6,291 bases of DNA from positions 1-6,291 of the forward strand of contig JAFYFK010000166.1 in NCBI GenBank assembly GCA_017543805.1. The letters are read 5' to 3'. The DNA comes from Bacillota bacterium (GTDB lineage Bacteria; Bacillota; Clostridia; Peptostreptococcales; Anaerovoracaceae). The notes beneath the pieces were generated by a model. The model was given only the letters and a program-made list of their open reading frames with translations, was not told the origin of the DNA and ran no database searches. Both the position numbers and the translations under genes were made by a program. Below are positions 1-5,611 of the stretch, one piece after another; within the stretch, counting starts at the first letter, position 1, and every line of letters starts with the position of its first letter.

Positions 1-66
1 GAGGAGAAGTCTGCTTACGTTGTTGATATAATGGGCCATAATGATGCTGTGTTCTATTATGTCTGA
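1..66 (+). CDS. possible C-terminal end of an unidentified protein (partial, 5' end outside window)
   Basis: The first plus-strand frame is open from base 1 to a TGA at 64-66. It encodes 21 residues (ending ...DIMGHNDAVFYYV) with ordinary codons for this genome. This would be the tail of a gene transcribed towards the trkH remnant. I do not recognise the family, and 21 codons are too few to prove coding. The opposite strand is also open over part of this stretch. The call rests on the lack of any better explanation for the DNA next to the truncated trkH. Confidence 0.3.
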   Translation, partial: EEKSAYVVDIMGHNDAVFYYV

Positions 67-329
67 ATGTTCTTAATATGTAAATAAGATGCTCCAGACA
101 ATGAAAGCGATACGACTGCAAATCCTTCGCGTTCGAACATGGCGCCGCTCTGGGGCTTCGGAACATACTTCAGGACCATACCGACAGCAAGGGCTATGGC
201 CGCGGCCGCGGTAAAACCGAGCGCTTCGCGCTCCCCGTAGATGAGGGAGACGAACGCCGGTATCAGAAGGGCTATGGCTTCGACAGTCAGAGTCTGTCCG
301 GTAATTGTCAAAACTAACTTGCGATTCAT
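57..329 (-). pseudogene. trkH: truncated 5' remnant of trkH (potassium uptake membrane subunit)
   Basis: The frame starts at an ATG at 329. Its first ~77 residues have the look of a TrkH N-terminus: MNRKLVL, a first hydrophobic helix, SLIYGE, a second helix, then KYVPKPQ and REGFAVVSLS. TrkH proteins usually have about 450-490 residues and form the ion-conducting subunit of Trk/Ktr K+ transporters. Here the frame ends after 90 residues, and the last ~13 do not resemble TrkH. One frame over, the codons just after REGFAVVSLS read IVWS, which fits the expected next TrkH residues (...W-I-V-W-S). A loss of about 4 nt followed by truncation would explain this. The rest of trkH, and any trkA, are absent. 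The promoter is intact, so a short hydrophobic peptide could still be made. A newly evolved small membrane protein is less likely. Confidence 0.62.
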
Positions 330-336
330 AACAGAA

Positions 337-345
337 ATTATACCA
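337..345 (-). promoter_or_regulatory. extended -10 promoter for the trkH remnant
   Basis: The minus strand reads TGGTATAAT, a consensus -10 with a TGn extension. It lies so close to the ATG at 329 that the predicted transcript start falls about at the start codon, so the mRNA would be nearly leaderless. I see no convincing -35 box or Shine-Dalgarno sequence. The motif is the left arm of the 335-369 inverted repeat. Confidence 0.6.
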
Positions 346-358
346 CAATCTCAGGATA

Positions 359-367
359 TGGTATAAT
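359..367 (+). promoter_or_regulatory. extended -10 promoter for the lipoprotein gene
   Basis: TGGTATAAT is a consensus extended -10 box, 33 bp before the ATG at 401. No good -35 sequence is present 17 bp upstream, which is tolerable for an extended -10 promoter. The predicted transcript start is near 374, leaving a leader of about 27 nt that contains the purine-rich ribosome binding site AAGGGGG at 385-391. Confidence 0.6.
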
Positions 368-400
368 TTAATAGTTAAACACCGAAGGGGGTATTTCTTA

Positions 401-2041
401 ATGAAAAAAATTACAGCGATCTTTCTTACATTTGCCATGATATTTGCTCTCGCTGCCTGCGGGACAACGCCCGAAGCGGAGACACCGGAGGTAAAGACTC
501 CGGAGCAGGATCCCGGACAGACCGCCGCAGCGGCGGCGCCCGAGGATGACGGCTGGGCAAAGGGGAATCCTGCGCCTGTCCCGGACGAATCTTTCGTGGT
601 GAGGAAAAACAATATTAAATATCTTACATACAGCGTAACAAGCTATGAGGGAGAGGAAAATTCCTCGTACATGCAGTTTTACGGTATGAAGGACAAGGCC
701 ATAGAGGACGCCATCAATACCCAGATCCGCCACTGCTTCGAGGAACTTATGGATGACTCCTATGTATCTCCCTATCCTGGTCTCGCGGAAGAGGTCAGCA
801 GCCGCGGTCTCAAATCGTCGGATGATGTTTACATCGGGATGATCATACACGCCAATTTTTCCGATGTGCTCTCTGTTTCCCTGTACCGAAACCAGTATTT
901 CAACGCCGAGGACGATTATCTCGGAAATTCTGACGTCCGTACATTTAATTACGATCTGAATACAGGAAAGCAGATAAAGCTCGCCGATCTCCTTTATGAC
1001 GGGGCGGATCCGGAATTCTTCAACAACTATGTTAAGGATTATGTCGCGAAGGTAGTGGCTGCCGGGGACCCGGACGAGGCCATGTACAGCTACGGAATGT
1101 CCGGCCTTATGAATTCTGAGTTCACAGGATTAAAGGAGGACCAGAAGTTCTATATTTCGGAATTCACCGGCGATCCGGTGCTCGTTTTCGATTACGACAC
1201 GCCGGAATTCGATACAGTCTTCACGGACAATGAGATCACGGTCGATCTTCGCGGATATTCCGCCATAAGGAACCGTTTTGTCTCCTCCGCGGATCTCTTT
1301 GAGGATAACACCGTAAGGTACATGATCCTCGGCAACGATTTCGATCCGGAACAGTACACGGACAACAGCAATTACTGGGATTACTATTTCGACGACGCGA
1401 ACATCACCTGCTCGGTGGAGTACGGCTATTACGGGGATATCCCGGAGGACATCAGGAGCTATACAGTATTTGACGATGAATATGTAGAGACGACGCTGAA
1501 CGAATTCCGCGACATTTACGATATGTATCTGCCCGCGTATCCCGAGGGACTTCACGGAAGCGCCTGGATGTACGCGTATCCGTCCAGGTTCGGGGAATTC
1601 ACCAATATCACACGCCAGGTAGGGCGCTCGATCTGGACCGACGACACTTACATGACCGTATATGAAAACAGCGAAACGACAGACCTCTGCTTCCGCGGGG
1701 ATTCCACGGAAAGCCTTACGATCGAGGATATATTTAAACCCGGAGTCGACAGAAAAGCCCTTATGAAGAAGGCCTTCGCCGCGAACAACAGGGTGTATTC
1801 CTCTGAAGAGGTCAAAAATGCCGACCCTGAGCAGCTCGATGCGTTCTTTGACGCAGTAATCGATAATGTCAACGGTGTATACATAAATCCTGATTATGTA
1901 AGTTTGAGCTACAGCGGTTCGCTTAACGGAATCGCGTCCTCGTTCTTCCCGGATTCCGAGAACATCTGGGTATTTACCTCGCTCTGCGGGTTTATGAACT
2001 TCGACGATCTGGGTTGCGAAAATCTTACTATTTTCGATTAG
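401..2041 (+). CDS. secreted lipoprotein with a DUF3298/RsiV-like domain
   Basis: A 546-aa protein starting with a type II signal peptide: MKK, a hydrophobic core, and the lipobox LAAC with Cys20 as the predicted lipidation site. Residues 22-60 are a Pro/Glu/Ala-rich tether. Residues ~63-290 follow the order seen in DUF4163/DUF3298 proteins such as RsiV and PdaC: a strand-rich start, an 'AIEDAINTQI' helix (~100-110), then RTFNYDLNTGKQIKLADLL (180-198) and a late strand pair near 257-285. In that family this fold serves as a lysozyme sensor or peptidoglycan-linked module. The function here is unknown, and no catalytic deacetylase domain is seen. Residues ~415-535 look like a degenerate second copy (STESLTIEDIF at 435-445). 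The likely location is the outer face of the cytoplasmic membrane. The ATG has AAGGGGG 9 nt upstream, and no terminator hairpin follows the stop. Confidence 0.85.
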   Translation: MKKITAIFLTFAMIFALAACGTTPEAETPEVKTPEQDPGQTAAAAAPEDDGWAKGNPAPVPDESFVVRKNNIKYLTYSVTSYEGEENSSYMQFYGMKDKAIEDAINTQIRHCFEELMDDSYVSPYPGLAEEVSSRGLKSSDDVYIGMIIHANFSDVLSVSLYRNQYFNAEDDYLGNSDVRTFNYDLNTGKQIKLADLLYDGADPEFFNNYVKDYVAKVVAAGDPDEAMYSYGMSGLMNSEFTGLKEDQKFYISEFTGDPVLVFDYDTPEFDTVFTDNEITVDLRGYSAIRNRFVSSADLFEDNTVRYMILGNDFDPEQYTDNSNYWDYYFDDANITCSVEYGYYGDIPEDIRSYTVFDDEYVETTLNEFRDIYDMYLPAYPEGLHGSAWMYAYPSRFGEFTNITRQVGRSIWTDDTYMTVYENSETTDLCFRGDSTESLTIEDIFKPGVDRKALMKKAFAANNRVYSSEEVKNADPEQLDAFFDAVIDNVNGVYINPDYVSLSYSGSLNGIASSFFPDSENIWVFTSLCGFMNFDDLGCENLTIFD

Positions 2042-2048
2042 TTAAATG

Positions 2049-2057
2049 TGGTAAAAT
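2049..2057 (+). promoter_or_regulatory. candidate extended -10 promoter for the crt / kinase-like operon
   Basis: TGGTAAAAT lies just after the lipoprotein stop codon. It matches the extended -10 pattern at 8 of 9 positions relative to TGGTATAAT. The transcript start would be near 2064 and the leader about 38 nt long. No clear -35 box is present. Two TTTAGT copies (2061-2066 and 2072-2077), 11 bp apart, lie just downstream. Read-through from the lipoprotein gene is also possible. Confidence 0.45.
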
Positions 2058-2101
2058 AATTTTAGTAAAGATTTAGTCATAATTAAAAAACGGAGGTTTT
2101 T

Positions 2102-2878
2102 ATGGCACAGTATATTTTATATGAGAAGAAGGAAAACATCGGCATCCTGACCATCAACCGTCCTGAGGCGCTCAACGCTCTCAATCTGGACGTTCTGAAG
2201 GAGATCGACGCCTGCGTCACGGAGCTCGAAAAGGACAAGGACCTTCGCGCCCTGATCCTTACCGGAACAGGCAGATCCTTCGTCGCCGGCGCTGATATCG
2301 CGTACATGAGCAAGTTCGATGTCGAATCCGGACGCGAGTGGGGCAGATTTGCCAGCAAGCTCTTCAGACGCATGGAGCAGCTCGAGTTCCCGACCATCGC
2401 CGCGGTAAACGGCTTTGCTCTCGGCGGCGGCTGCGAGATCGCCATGACATGCGACGTCATAATCGCTTCCGAAAAGGCCAAGTTCGGTCAGCCGGAAGTT
2501 ACTCTCGGCGTCATCCCCGGATTCTCCGGAACCCAGAGGCTCCCCAGAAGAGTTCCCCTCGGCTGGGCTAAGGAACTCATCTACGGCGGCGGCATGATCA
2601 CTGCGGAACAGGCAAGAGAGATCGGCCTCGTAAACCACGTCTATGCTCCGGAAGAGCTGATGGACAAGGCTATGGAGCTTGCAAAGAGCTTCGCCAAGAA
2701 CGGCCCGATCGCAGTAAAATACGCAAAGGCTGCTATCAACCGCGGAATGCAGACAGATATCGACAGCGGCATCGCTATCGAGAACGAACTCTGGTCTCTC
2801 TGCTTCACTACCGAGGACCAGAAGGAAGGAATGGCTGCTTTCCTCGAGAAGCGCCCGGCTGATTTCAAGAATAAGTAA
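2102..2878 (+). CDS. crt: enoyl-CoA hydratase / 3-hydroxybutyryl-CoA dehydratase (crotonase family)
   Basis: A 258-aa protein, the normal crotonase length, that resembles clostridial Crt throughout. Enzymes of this type reversibly hydrate trans-2-enoyl-CoA (for Crt, crotonyl-CoA and 3-hydroxybutyryl-CoA) in the cytoplasm. Visible motifs are ITINRPEALNALN (17-29), the CoA/oxyanion segment FVAGADIAYM (60-69), FALGGGCE (105-112) with catalytic Glu112, and FGQPEVTLGVIPGFSGTQRLPR (128-149) with the second catalytic Glu132. The C-terminal part ...TTEDQKEGMAAFLEKR matches the Crt tail. One family position is unusual: PGFSGTQR where PGFGGTQR is common. A canonical GGAGG lies 5 nt before the ATG. Codons are strongly biased (CTC, AAG, GGC, ATC), which suggests high expression. 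The usual clostridial partners (bcd, etfBA, hbd, thl) are not next to it. The exact chain-length preference cannot be read from the sequence. Confidence 0.93.
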   Translation: MAQYILYEKKENIGILTINRPEALNALNLDVLKEIDACVTELEKDKDLRALILTGTGRSFVAGADIAYMSKFDVESGREWGRFASKLFRRMEQLEFPTIAAVNGFALGGGCEIAMTCDVIIASEKAKFGQPEVTLGVIPGFSGTQRLPRRVPLGWAKELIYGGGMITAEQAREIGLVNHVYAPEELMDKAMELAKSFAKNGPIAVKYAKAAINRGMQTDIDSGIAIENELWSLCFTTEDQKEGMAAFLEKRPADFKNK

Positions 2879-2890
2879 GACGGTGATATC

Positions 2891-3502
2891 ATGAATAAGC
2901 GCGTTGTGACTATCGCAAGGGAATTCGGAAGCGGCGGCCGCGAGATCGGCCTTAAGCTCGCCGAGGCTCTCAATGTTCCGTTCTACGACAAGAACCTCCT
3001 CAAGGAGGTCGCCGAATCGGGCGGGATGCACGAAGATTTTATTGCCGAAAACGAAGAGCGCAGTCCGATGATCGCTGCACCGCTCTTCGGCAGGAATATG
3101 CTTGCAACGTACTACCAGCCGTCATTTTCCGATACGATTTTCATAGAGCAGGCCAAGCTGATAAAGAGCATAGCCGAAAGAGGCCCATGCGTTATTGTCG
3201 GTCGCTGCGCGGACTACGTGCTCAGAGACGACCCCGACGTCGTAAAGGTGTTCATTTCAGCCAGCATGGAATTCAAGATCTCCAGAAAGCAGAGCATAGC
3301 CCCCGAAAAAGCGGACTACAGCGACGCGGAGATGGAAAAGTACATTAAGGACGTCTCCAAGCAGCGCATACGCTACTATGAACACTACACCGGTATGAAG
3401 AAGGGCATGGCCTCCAACTTCGATCTCTGCATACGCACTGACAAAGTCGGTACTGACGGCGCTGTAAAGCTTATCCTGGATTACCTTGAGAATCTGAAAT
3501 AG
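2891..3502 (+). CDS. cytidylate kinase-like family protein
   Basis: A 203-aa P-loop protein of the cytidylate-kinase-like family (PF13189 type), which is distinct from the housekeeping CMP kinase Cmk. It has the family's N-terminal VVTIAREFGSGGREIG motif (5-20), in which the usual Walker A Gly-Lys-Ser/Thr is replaced by Gly-Gly-Arg. It also has PFYDKNLL (30-37), CVIVGRCADYVL (100-111), a VFISAS strand (120-125) and the lid-like KQRIRYYEHYTG segment (157-168). The true substrate of this family is poorly established; nucleoside monophosphate phosphorylation is an inference from the fold. The gene begins 12 bp after crt stops, so the two are probably one operon. The start is supported by GGTGAT (2882-2887), which pairs with the extreme 3' end of 16S rRNA at an acceptable spacing although the GGAGG core is missing. 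A strong terminator follows. Confidence 0.87.
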   Translation: MNKRVVTIAREFGSGGREIGLKLAEALNVPFYDKNLLKEVAESGGMHEDFIAENEERSPMIAAPLFGRNMLATYYQPSFSDTIFIEQAKLIKSIAERGPCVIVGRCADYVLRDDPDVVKVFISASMEFKISRKQSIAPEKADYSDAEMEKYIKDVSKQRIRYYEHYTGMKKGMASNFDLCIRTDKVGTDGAVKLILDYLENLK

Positions 3503-3511
3503 TTAAAAAAG

Positions 3512-3539
3512 ACGGCGGGTGATGCCCGCCGTTTTTTTT
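3512..3539 (+). terminator. rho-independent terminator of the crt / kinase-like operon
   Basis: ACGGCGGG (3512-3519) and CCCGCCGT (3525-3532) pair perfectly in 8 bp around a 5-nt loop. The T run spans 3532-3539. It begins 9 bp after the stop at 3502. The A run before the stem (3505-3510) also gives it some capacity in the other direction. Confidence 0.93.
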
Positions 3540-3540
3540 G

Positions 3541-3697
3541 TGGTGGAGCATAGGGGAACGCTGCGCTCGGCTCACCGTCTGGGAATCGCAAGCGATTCCT
3601 GACGCTTCGCCGTGCTCGCGACTTCGCGGTCCGGCTGCTGCGCAGCCGGCCGCTTCGACGAACCCCTTCCAGGGGTTCGCCCGGTCATATCCCACCA
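3541..3697. repeat. hairpin-rich MITE-like element bounded by tRNA 3'-end-like sequences
   Basis: This 157-bp stretch is too structured to be ordinary spacer. The left end, TGGTGGAGCATAGGGG (3541-3556), is the reverse complement of a tRNA-Ala 3' end and matches the real tRNA gene at 3732-3747 exactly. The right end (3669-3697, plus strand) starts CCAGGGGTTCG and ends CCACCA, both also found in that tRNA's 3' half, but in the opposite orientation. The termini therefore form an imperfect inverted repeat (TGGTGG, then mostly transition differences). Inside are four perfect palindromes: 3582-3599 (8-bp arms GGAATCGC/GCGATTCC), 3617-3628 (5 bp), 3631-3649 (8 bp, CCGGCTGC/GCAGCCGG) and 3659-3679 (9 bp, CGAACCCCT/AGGGGTTCG). 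Short open frames cross it on both strands but look like by-products of the repeats. It could be a non-autonomous mobile repeat, a decayed tRNA copy or a structured RNA. Confidence 0.6.
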
Positions 3698-3700
3698 ATA

Positions 3701-3728
3701 CAAAAGGCAGCCAACCGGCTGCCTTTTG
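3701..3728 (-). terminator. terminator of tRNA-Ala, bidirectional in form
   Basis: CAAAAGGCAGCC (3701-3712) and GGCTGCCTTTTG (3717-3728) are perfect 12-bp complements around an AACC loop. On the minus strand the hairpin starts 3 nt after the encoded CCA of the tRNA and ends in a short T tract, which fits tRNA transcript termination. The symmetric A/T flanks mean it could also act on rightward transcripts. Confidence 0.8.
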
Positions 3729-3731
3729 CAT

Positions 3732-3807
3732 TGGTGGAGCATAGGGGGATCGAACCCCTGGCCTCAAGATTGCGAACCTTGCGCTCTCCCAGCTGAGCTA
3801 ATGCCCC
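3732..3807 (-). tRNA. tRNA-Ala, anticodon CGC, with encoded CCA
   Basis: The 76-nt minus-strand sequence folds as a complete cloverleaf. The acceptor stem is GGGGCAT/ATGCTCC with the G3:U70 pair that marks alanine tRNAs. It also has a 4-bp D stem (GCTC/GAGC), an anticodon stem CAAGG/TCTTG with one G:U pair, the loop TTCGCAA, a T stem AGGGG/CCCCT with TTCGATC loop, discriminator A and CCA. The anticodon CGC reads the GCG codon. It has its own TATAAT upstream and a terminator directly downstream, so it is a single-gene unit. Confidence 0.97.
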
Positions 3808-3821
3808 ATGCACTGCACCCG

Positions 3822-3827
3822 ATTATA
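3822..3827 (-). promoter_or_regulatory. -10 box of the tRNA-Ala promoter
   Basis: The minus strand reads TATAAT 14 bp upstream of the tRNA 5' end, which predicts a leader of about 7-8 nt that RNase P would remove. No good -35 box is visible: the nearest TTG-type match, TTGCTA, gives a 20-bp spacer. Confidence 0.6.
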
Positions 3828-3883
3828 ATACATCAAAATTTATGCGTTAGCAAGCGCAAAATCTTTATGAATAAGATTAAAAC

Positions 3884-3892
3884 TGTTATAAT
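3884..3892 (+). promoter_or_regulatory. extended -10 promoter for the HD-GYP gene
   Basis: TGTTATAAT is a perfect TGn-TATAAT extended -10 box, 21 bp before the ATG at 3914. A weak -35 candidate, TTTATG, lies 17 bp upstream at 3864-3869. The transcript start near 3899 leaves only about 14 nt of leader, just enough for the AGGAGG at 3903-3908. Confidence 0.65.
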
Positions 3893-3913
3893 AGCAGGCG
3901 ACAGGAGGAACGC

Positions 3914-5611
3914 ATGGCAACCGCGTATTATTTTACGGCATTTTTGCTGTCGCTGTTTATAGCAGCAGTTTACATGTTTATATGGCACAAGCATTTCGAC
4001 GCGCATGTGACGCTGGTCTTTACGCTCATTCCGGTCGTCAACCTGGGATATGCGTTTATAGCGTCTTCGACCACGCTCGGCGAAGCCATTATGGGCATGA
4101 AGATCTCTTATATAGGCGGGAGTTTTCTGCAGCTGTTCCTCACATGGGCTGTATTCAGCCTCTGCGACATACGCCTCAGCAGATGGATCCGCATGGCGAT
4201 GCTGCTGCTGAGCTCGGGCGTTTATCTCTCGGTGCTTTCCGTAGGGAGGACGCCGTTGTTTTACAGCGCTGTGAGCGGCGAGATCGTCAACGGCGCCATG
4301 GTCCTCAGAAAAGAGTACGGTCCCATGCATACCGTTTTTCAGGCGATGCTGGTCATATACTTCCTGATGAGCCTCGGAGCGATCCTTTACAGCTATCTGC
4401 GCAAAAATCAGGTATCAAGGAAACTTCTGCTTCTGCTTTTCCTTCCGGAGACCTTTGTCCTGCTGAGTTATTTCGGCGGAAGGCTGATCTTTCACGACAT
4501 CGAACTTATACCCGCGGCCTATGACATTTCGATCTGCATATATCTGATAATCTCCTACAGGATAAGCCTCTACGACATAACCGACATGGCTATAGATTCC
4601 ATGGTCGAAAAAGGCGATACAGGCTTTATTTCTGTCGACTTCAAATACAATTACCTCGGGAGCAACGTCACCGCGAGGGAGTTCTTCCCGGCTCTCAACG
4701 AGCTTACCGTCGACAGGCCTCTTGACCGCAGCGAATGGATGCGCGGCAATATGATCCCGTGGCTGGACGACTTTAAGGCTGACGAGAAGAAGAACGAGGC
4801 TTACTGCGGAATTGACGGAAAGATATATCTGGCGGAGCTGAGGTATCTTTTTGACGGGCGCAGAAAGCGCGGATACCAGCTTTTTGTCAGCGACGATACC
4901 CGGAATCAGGAATATATACGGCTTATAAACGGCTATAATACCAAGCTGCAGGAAGAGGTCGCGGAAAAGACCGCTCATATCGTCGAGATGCACGACAAGC
5001 TCGTAATGAGCATGGCGGCCATGGTAGAAAGCCGCGACAATTCGACAGGCGGTCACATCAAACGCACCAGCGACGGAGTCAAGATACTTATCGGGGAGTT
5101 GAAGAAAGAGGGAACTTTCGACCTGTCCGACGAGTTCTGCAGGGACATTATAAAGGCCGCGCCTATGCATGACCTCGGAAAGATCGCCGTTGACGACGTG
5201 ATCCTGAGAAAGCCCGGCCGTTATACTCCGGAAGAGTATGAAAAAATGAAGATCCACGCCGCCGAAGGGGCGCGCATAGTACATACGATCCTTGAGGGGA
5301 CCGAGGACGAGACCTTCCACCATATCGCGGAGAACGTGGCTCACTACCACCATGAACGCTGGGACGGTTCAGGCTATCCCGAAGGACTGCGCGGAGAGGA
5401 GATACCTCTCGAGGCCCGCATTATGGCCATCGCAGATGTCTACGACGCCCTCGTCAGCAGGCGCGTATATAAAGAGAGCATGTCATTCAGACAGGCCGAT
5501 GCCATAATAATGGAAGGTATGGGAAAACAGTTTGACGAAGCCCTAAAGCCCTGTTACATTGCGGCCAGGCCAAAGCTCGAGGCTTATTATTCCGGCCTTG
5601 AAACTTTCTGA
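3914..5611 (+). CDS. seven-helix membrane HD-GYP protein, predicted cyclic di-GMP phosphodiesterase
   Basis: A 565-aa protein with three parts. Residues ~5-218 hold about seven hydrophobic segments, like the N-terminal 7TM region of some histidine kinases. Residues ~225-330 look like a divergent PAS-type domain, followed by a helical linker (~331-365) that probably forms a coiled coil. Residues ~365-560 are a complete HD-GYP domain: ESRDNSTGGH (372-381), the metal-binding HD pair His419-Asp420 in HDLGKI, His448, His479-His480, and GSGYPEGLRGEEIP (485-498) with Gly487-Tyr488-Pro489. IADVYDAL (506-513) carries Asp508. All hallmark residues are present, so the enzyme is probably active and hydrolyses cyclic di-GMP in the cytoplasm in response to a membrane signal. 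The ligand is unknown. No GGDEF partner gene is adjacent. AGGAGG 5 nt before the ATG fixes the start. Its end overlaps the convergent DUF1294 gene by 25 bp. Confidence 0.93.
   Translation: MATAYYFTAFLLSLFIAAVYMFIWHKHFDAHVTLVFTLIPVVNLGYAFIASSTTLGEAIMGMKISYIGGSFLQLFLTWAVFSLCDIRLSRWIRMAMLLLSSGVYLSVLSVGRTPLFYSAVSGEIVNGAMVLRKEYGPMHTVFQAMLVIYFLMSLGAILYSYLRKNQVSRKLLLLLFLPETFVLLSYFGGRLIFHDIELIPAAYDISICIYLIISYRISLYDITDMAIDSMVEKGDTGFISVDFKYNYLGSNVTAREFFPALNELTVDRPLDRSEWMRGNMIPWLDDFKADEKKNEAYCGIDGKIYLAELRYLFDGRRKRGYQLFVSDDTRNQEYIRLINGYNTKLQEEVAEKTAHIVEMHDKLVMSMAAMVESRDNSTGGHIKRTSDGVKILIGELKKEGTFDLSDEFCRDIIKAAPMHDLGKIAVDDVILRKPGRYTPEEYEKMKIHAAEGARIVHTILEGTEDETFHHIAENVAHYHHERWDGSGYPEGLRGEEIPLEARIMAIADVYDALVSRRVYKESMSFRQADAIIMEGMGKQFDEALKPCYIAARPKLEAYYSGLETF

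Larger units (their letters stand above)
335..369. repeat. perfect 11-bp inverted repeat formed by two divergent -10 regions
   Basis: AAATTATACCA (335-345) and TGGTATAATTT (359-369) are exact reverse complements separated by 13 bp. Each arm contains an extended -10 box, one for each direction. The -35 position of the rightward promoter would fall on the leftward -10 box, so polymerase probably cannot use both at once. The repeat could also bind a dimeric regulator, but nothing in the sequence identifies one. Confidence 0.75.

Noticed and set aside
1012..1600. Repeated GAATTC sites in the lipoprotein gene
   Set aside because: They arise mostly from Glu-Phe and similar codon pairs in an acidic, aromatic-rich protein. 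The spacing is irregular and I see no regulatory meaning.
2117..3031. Long open frame (about 300 codons) on the minus strand across crt and the kinase-like gene
   Set aside because: It lies antisense to two genes with clear family motifs. Its product has no recognisable domain, and the openness follows from the codon bias of crt.
3471..3767. Open frames on both strands across the hairpin element and tRNA
   Set aside because: They run through a terminator, palindromes and the tRNA gene. Their products are Ala/Pro/Arg-rich by-products of the repeats, not plausible proteins.
3541..3807. Genomic island or phage attachment site at the tRNA
   Set aside because: The tRNA 3' end is duplicated, but no integrase, recombinase or cargo gene lies between the copies or beside them. 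A small repeat element fits better.
4415..5353. Long minus-strand open frame (about 310 codons) inside the HD-GYP gene
   Set aside because: It is antisense to the HD-GYP coding region, where all catalytic motifs are intact; no ribosome binding site or family match was seen.
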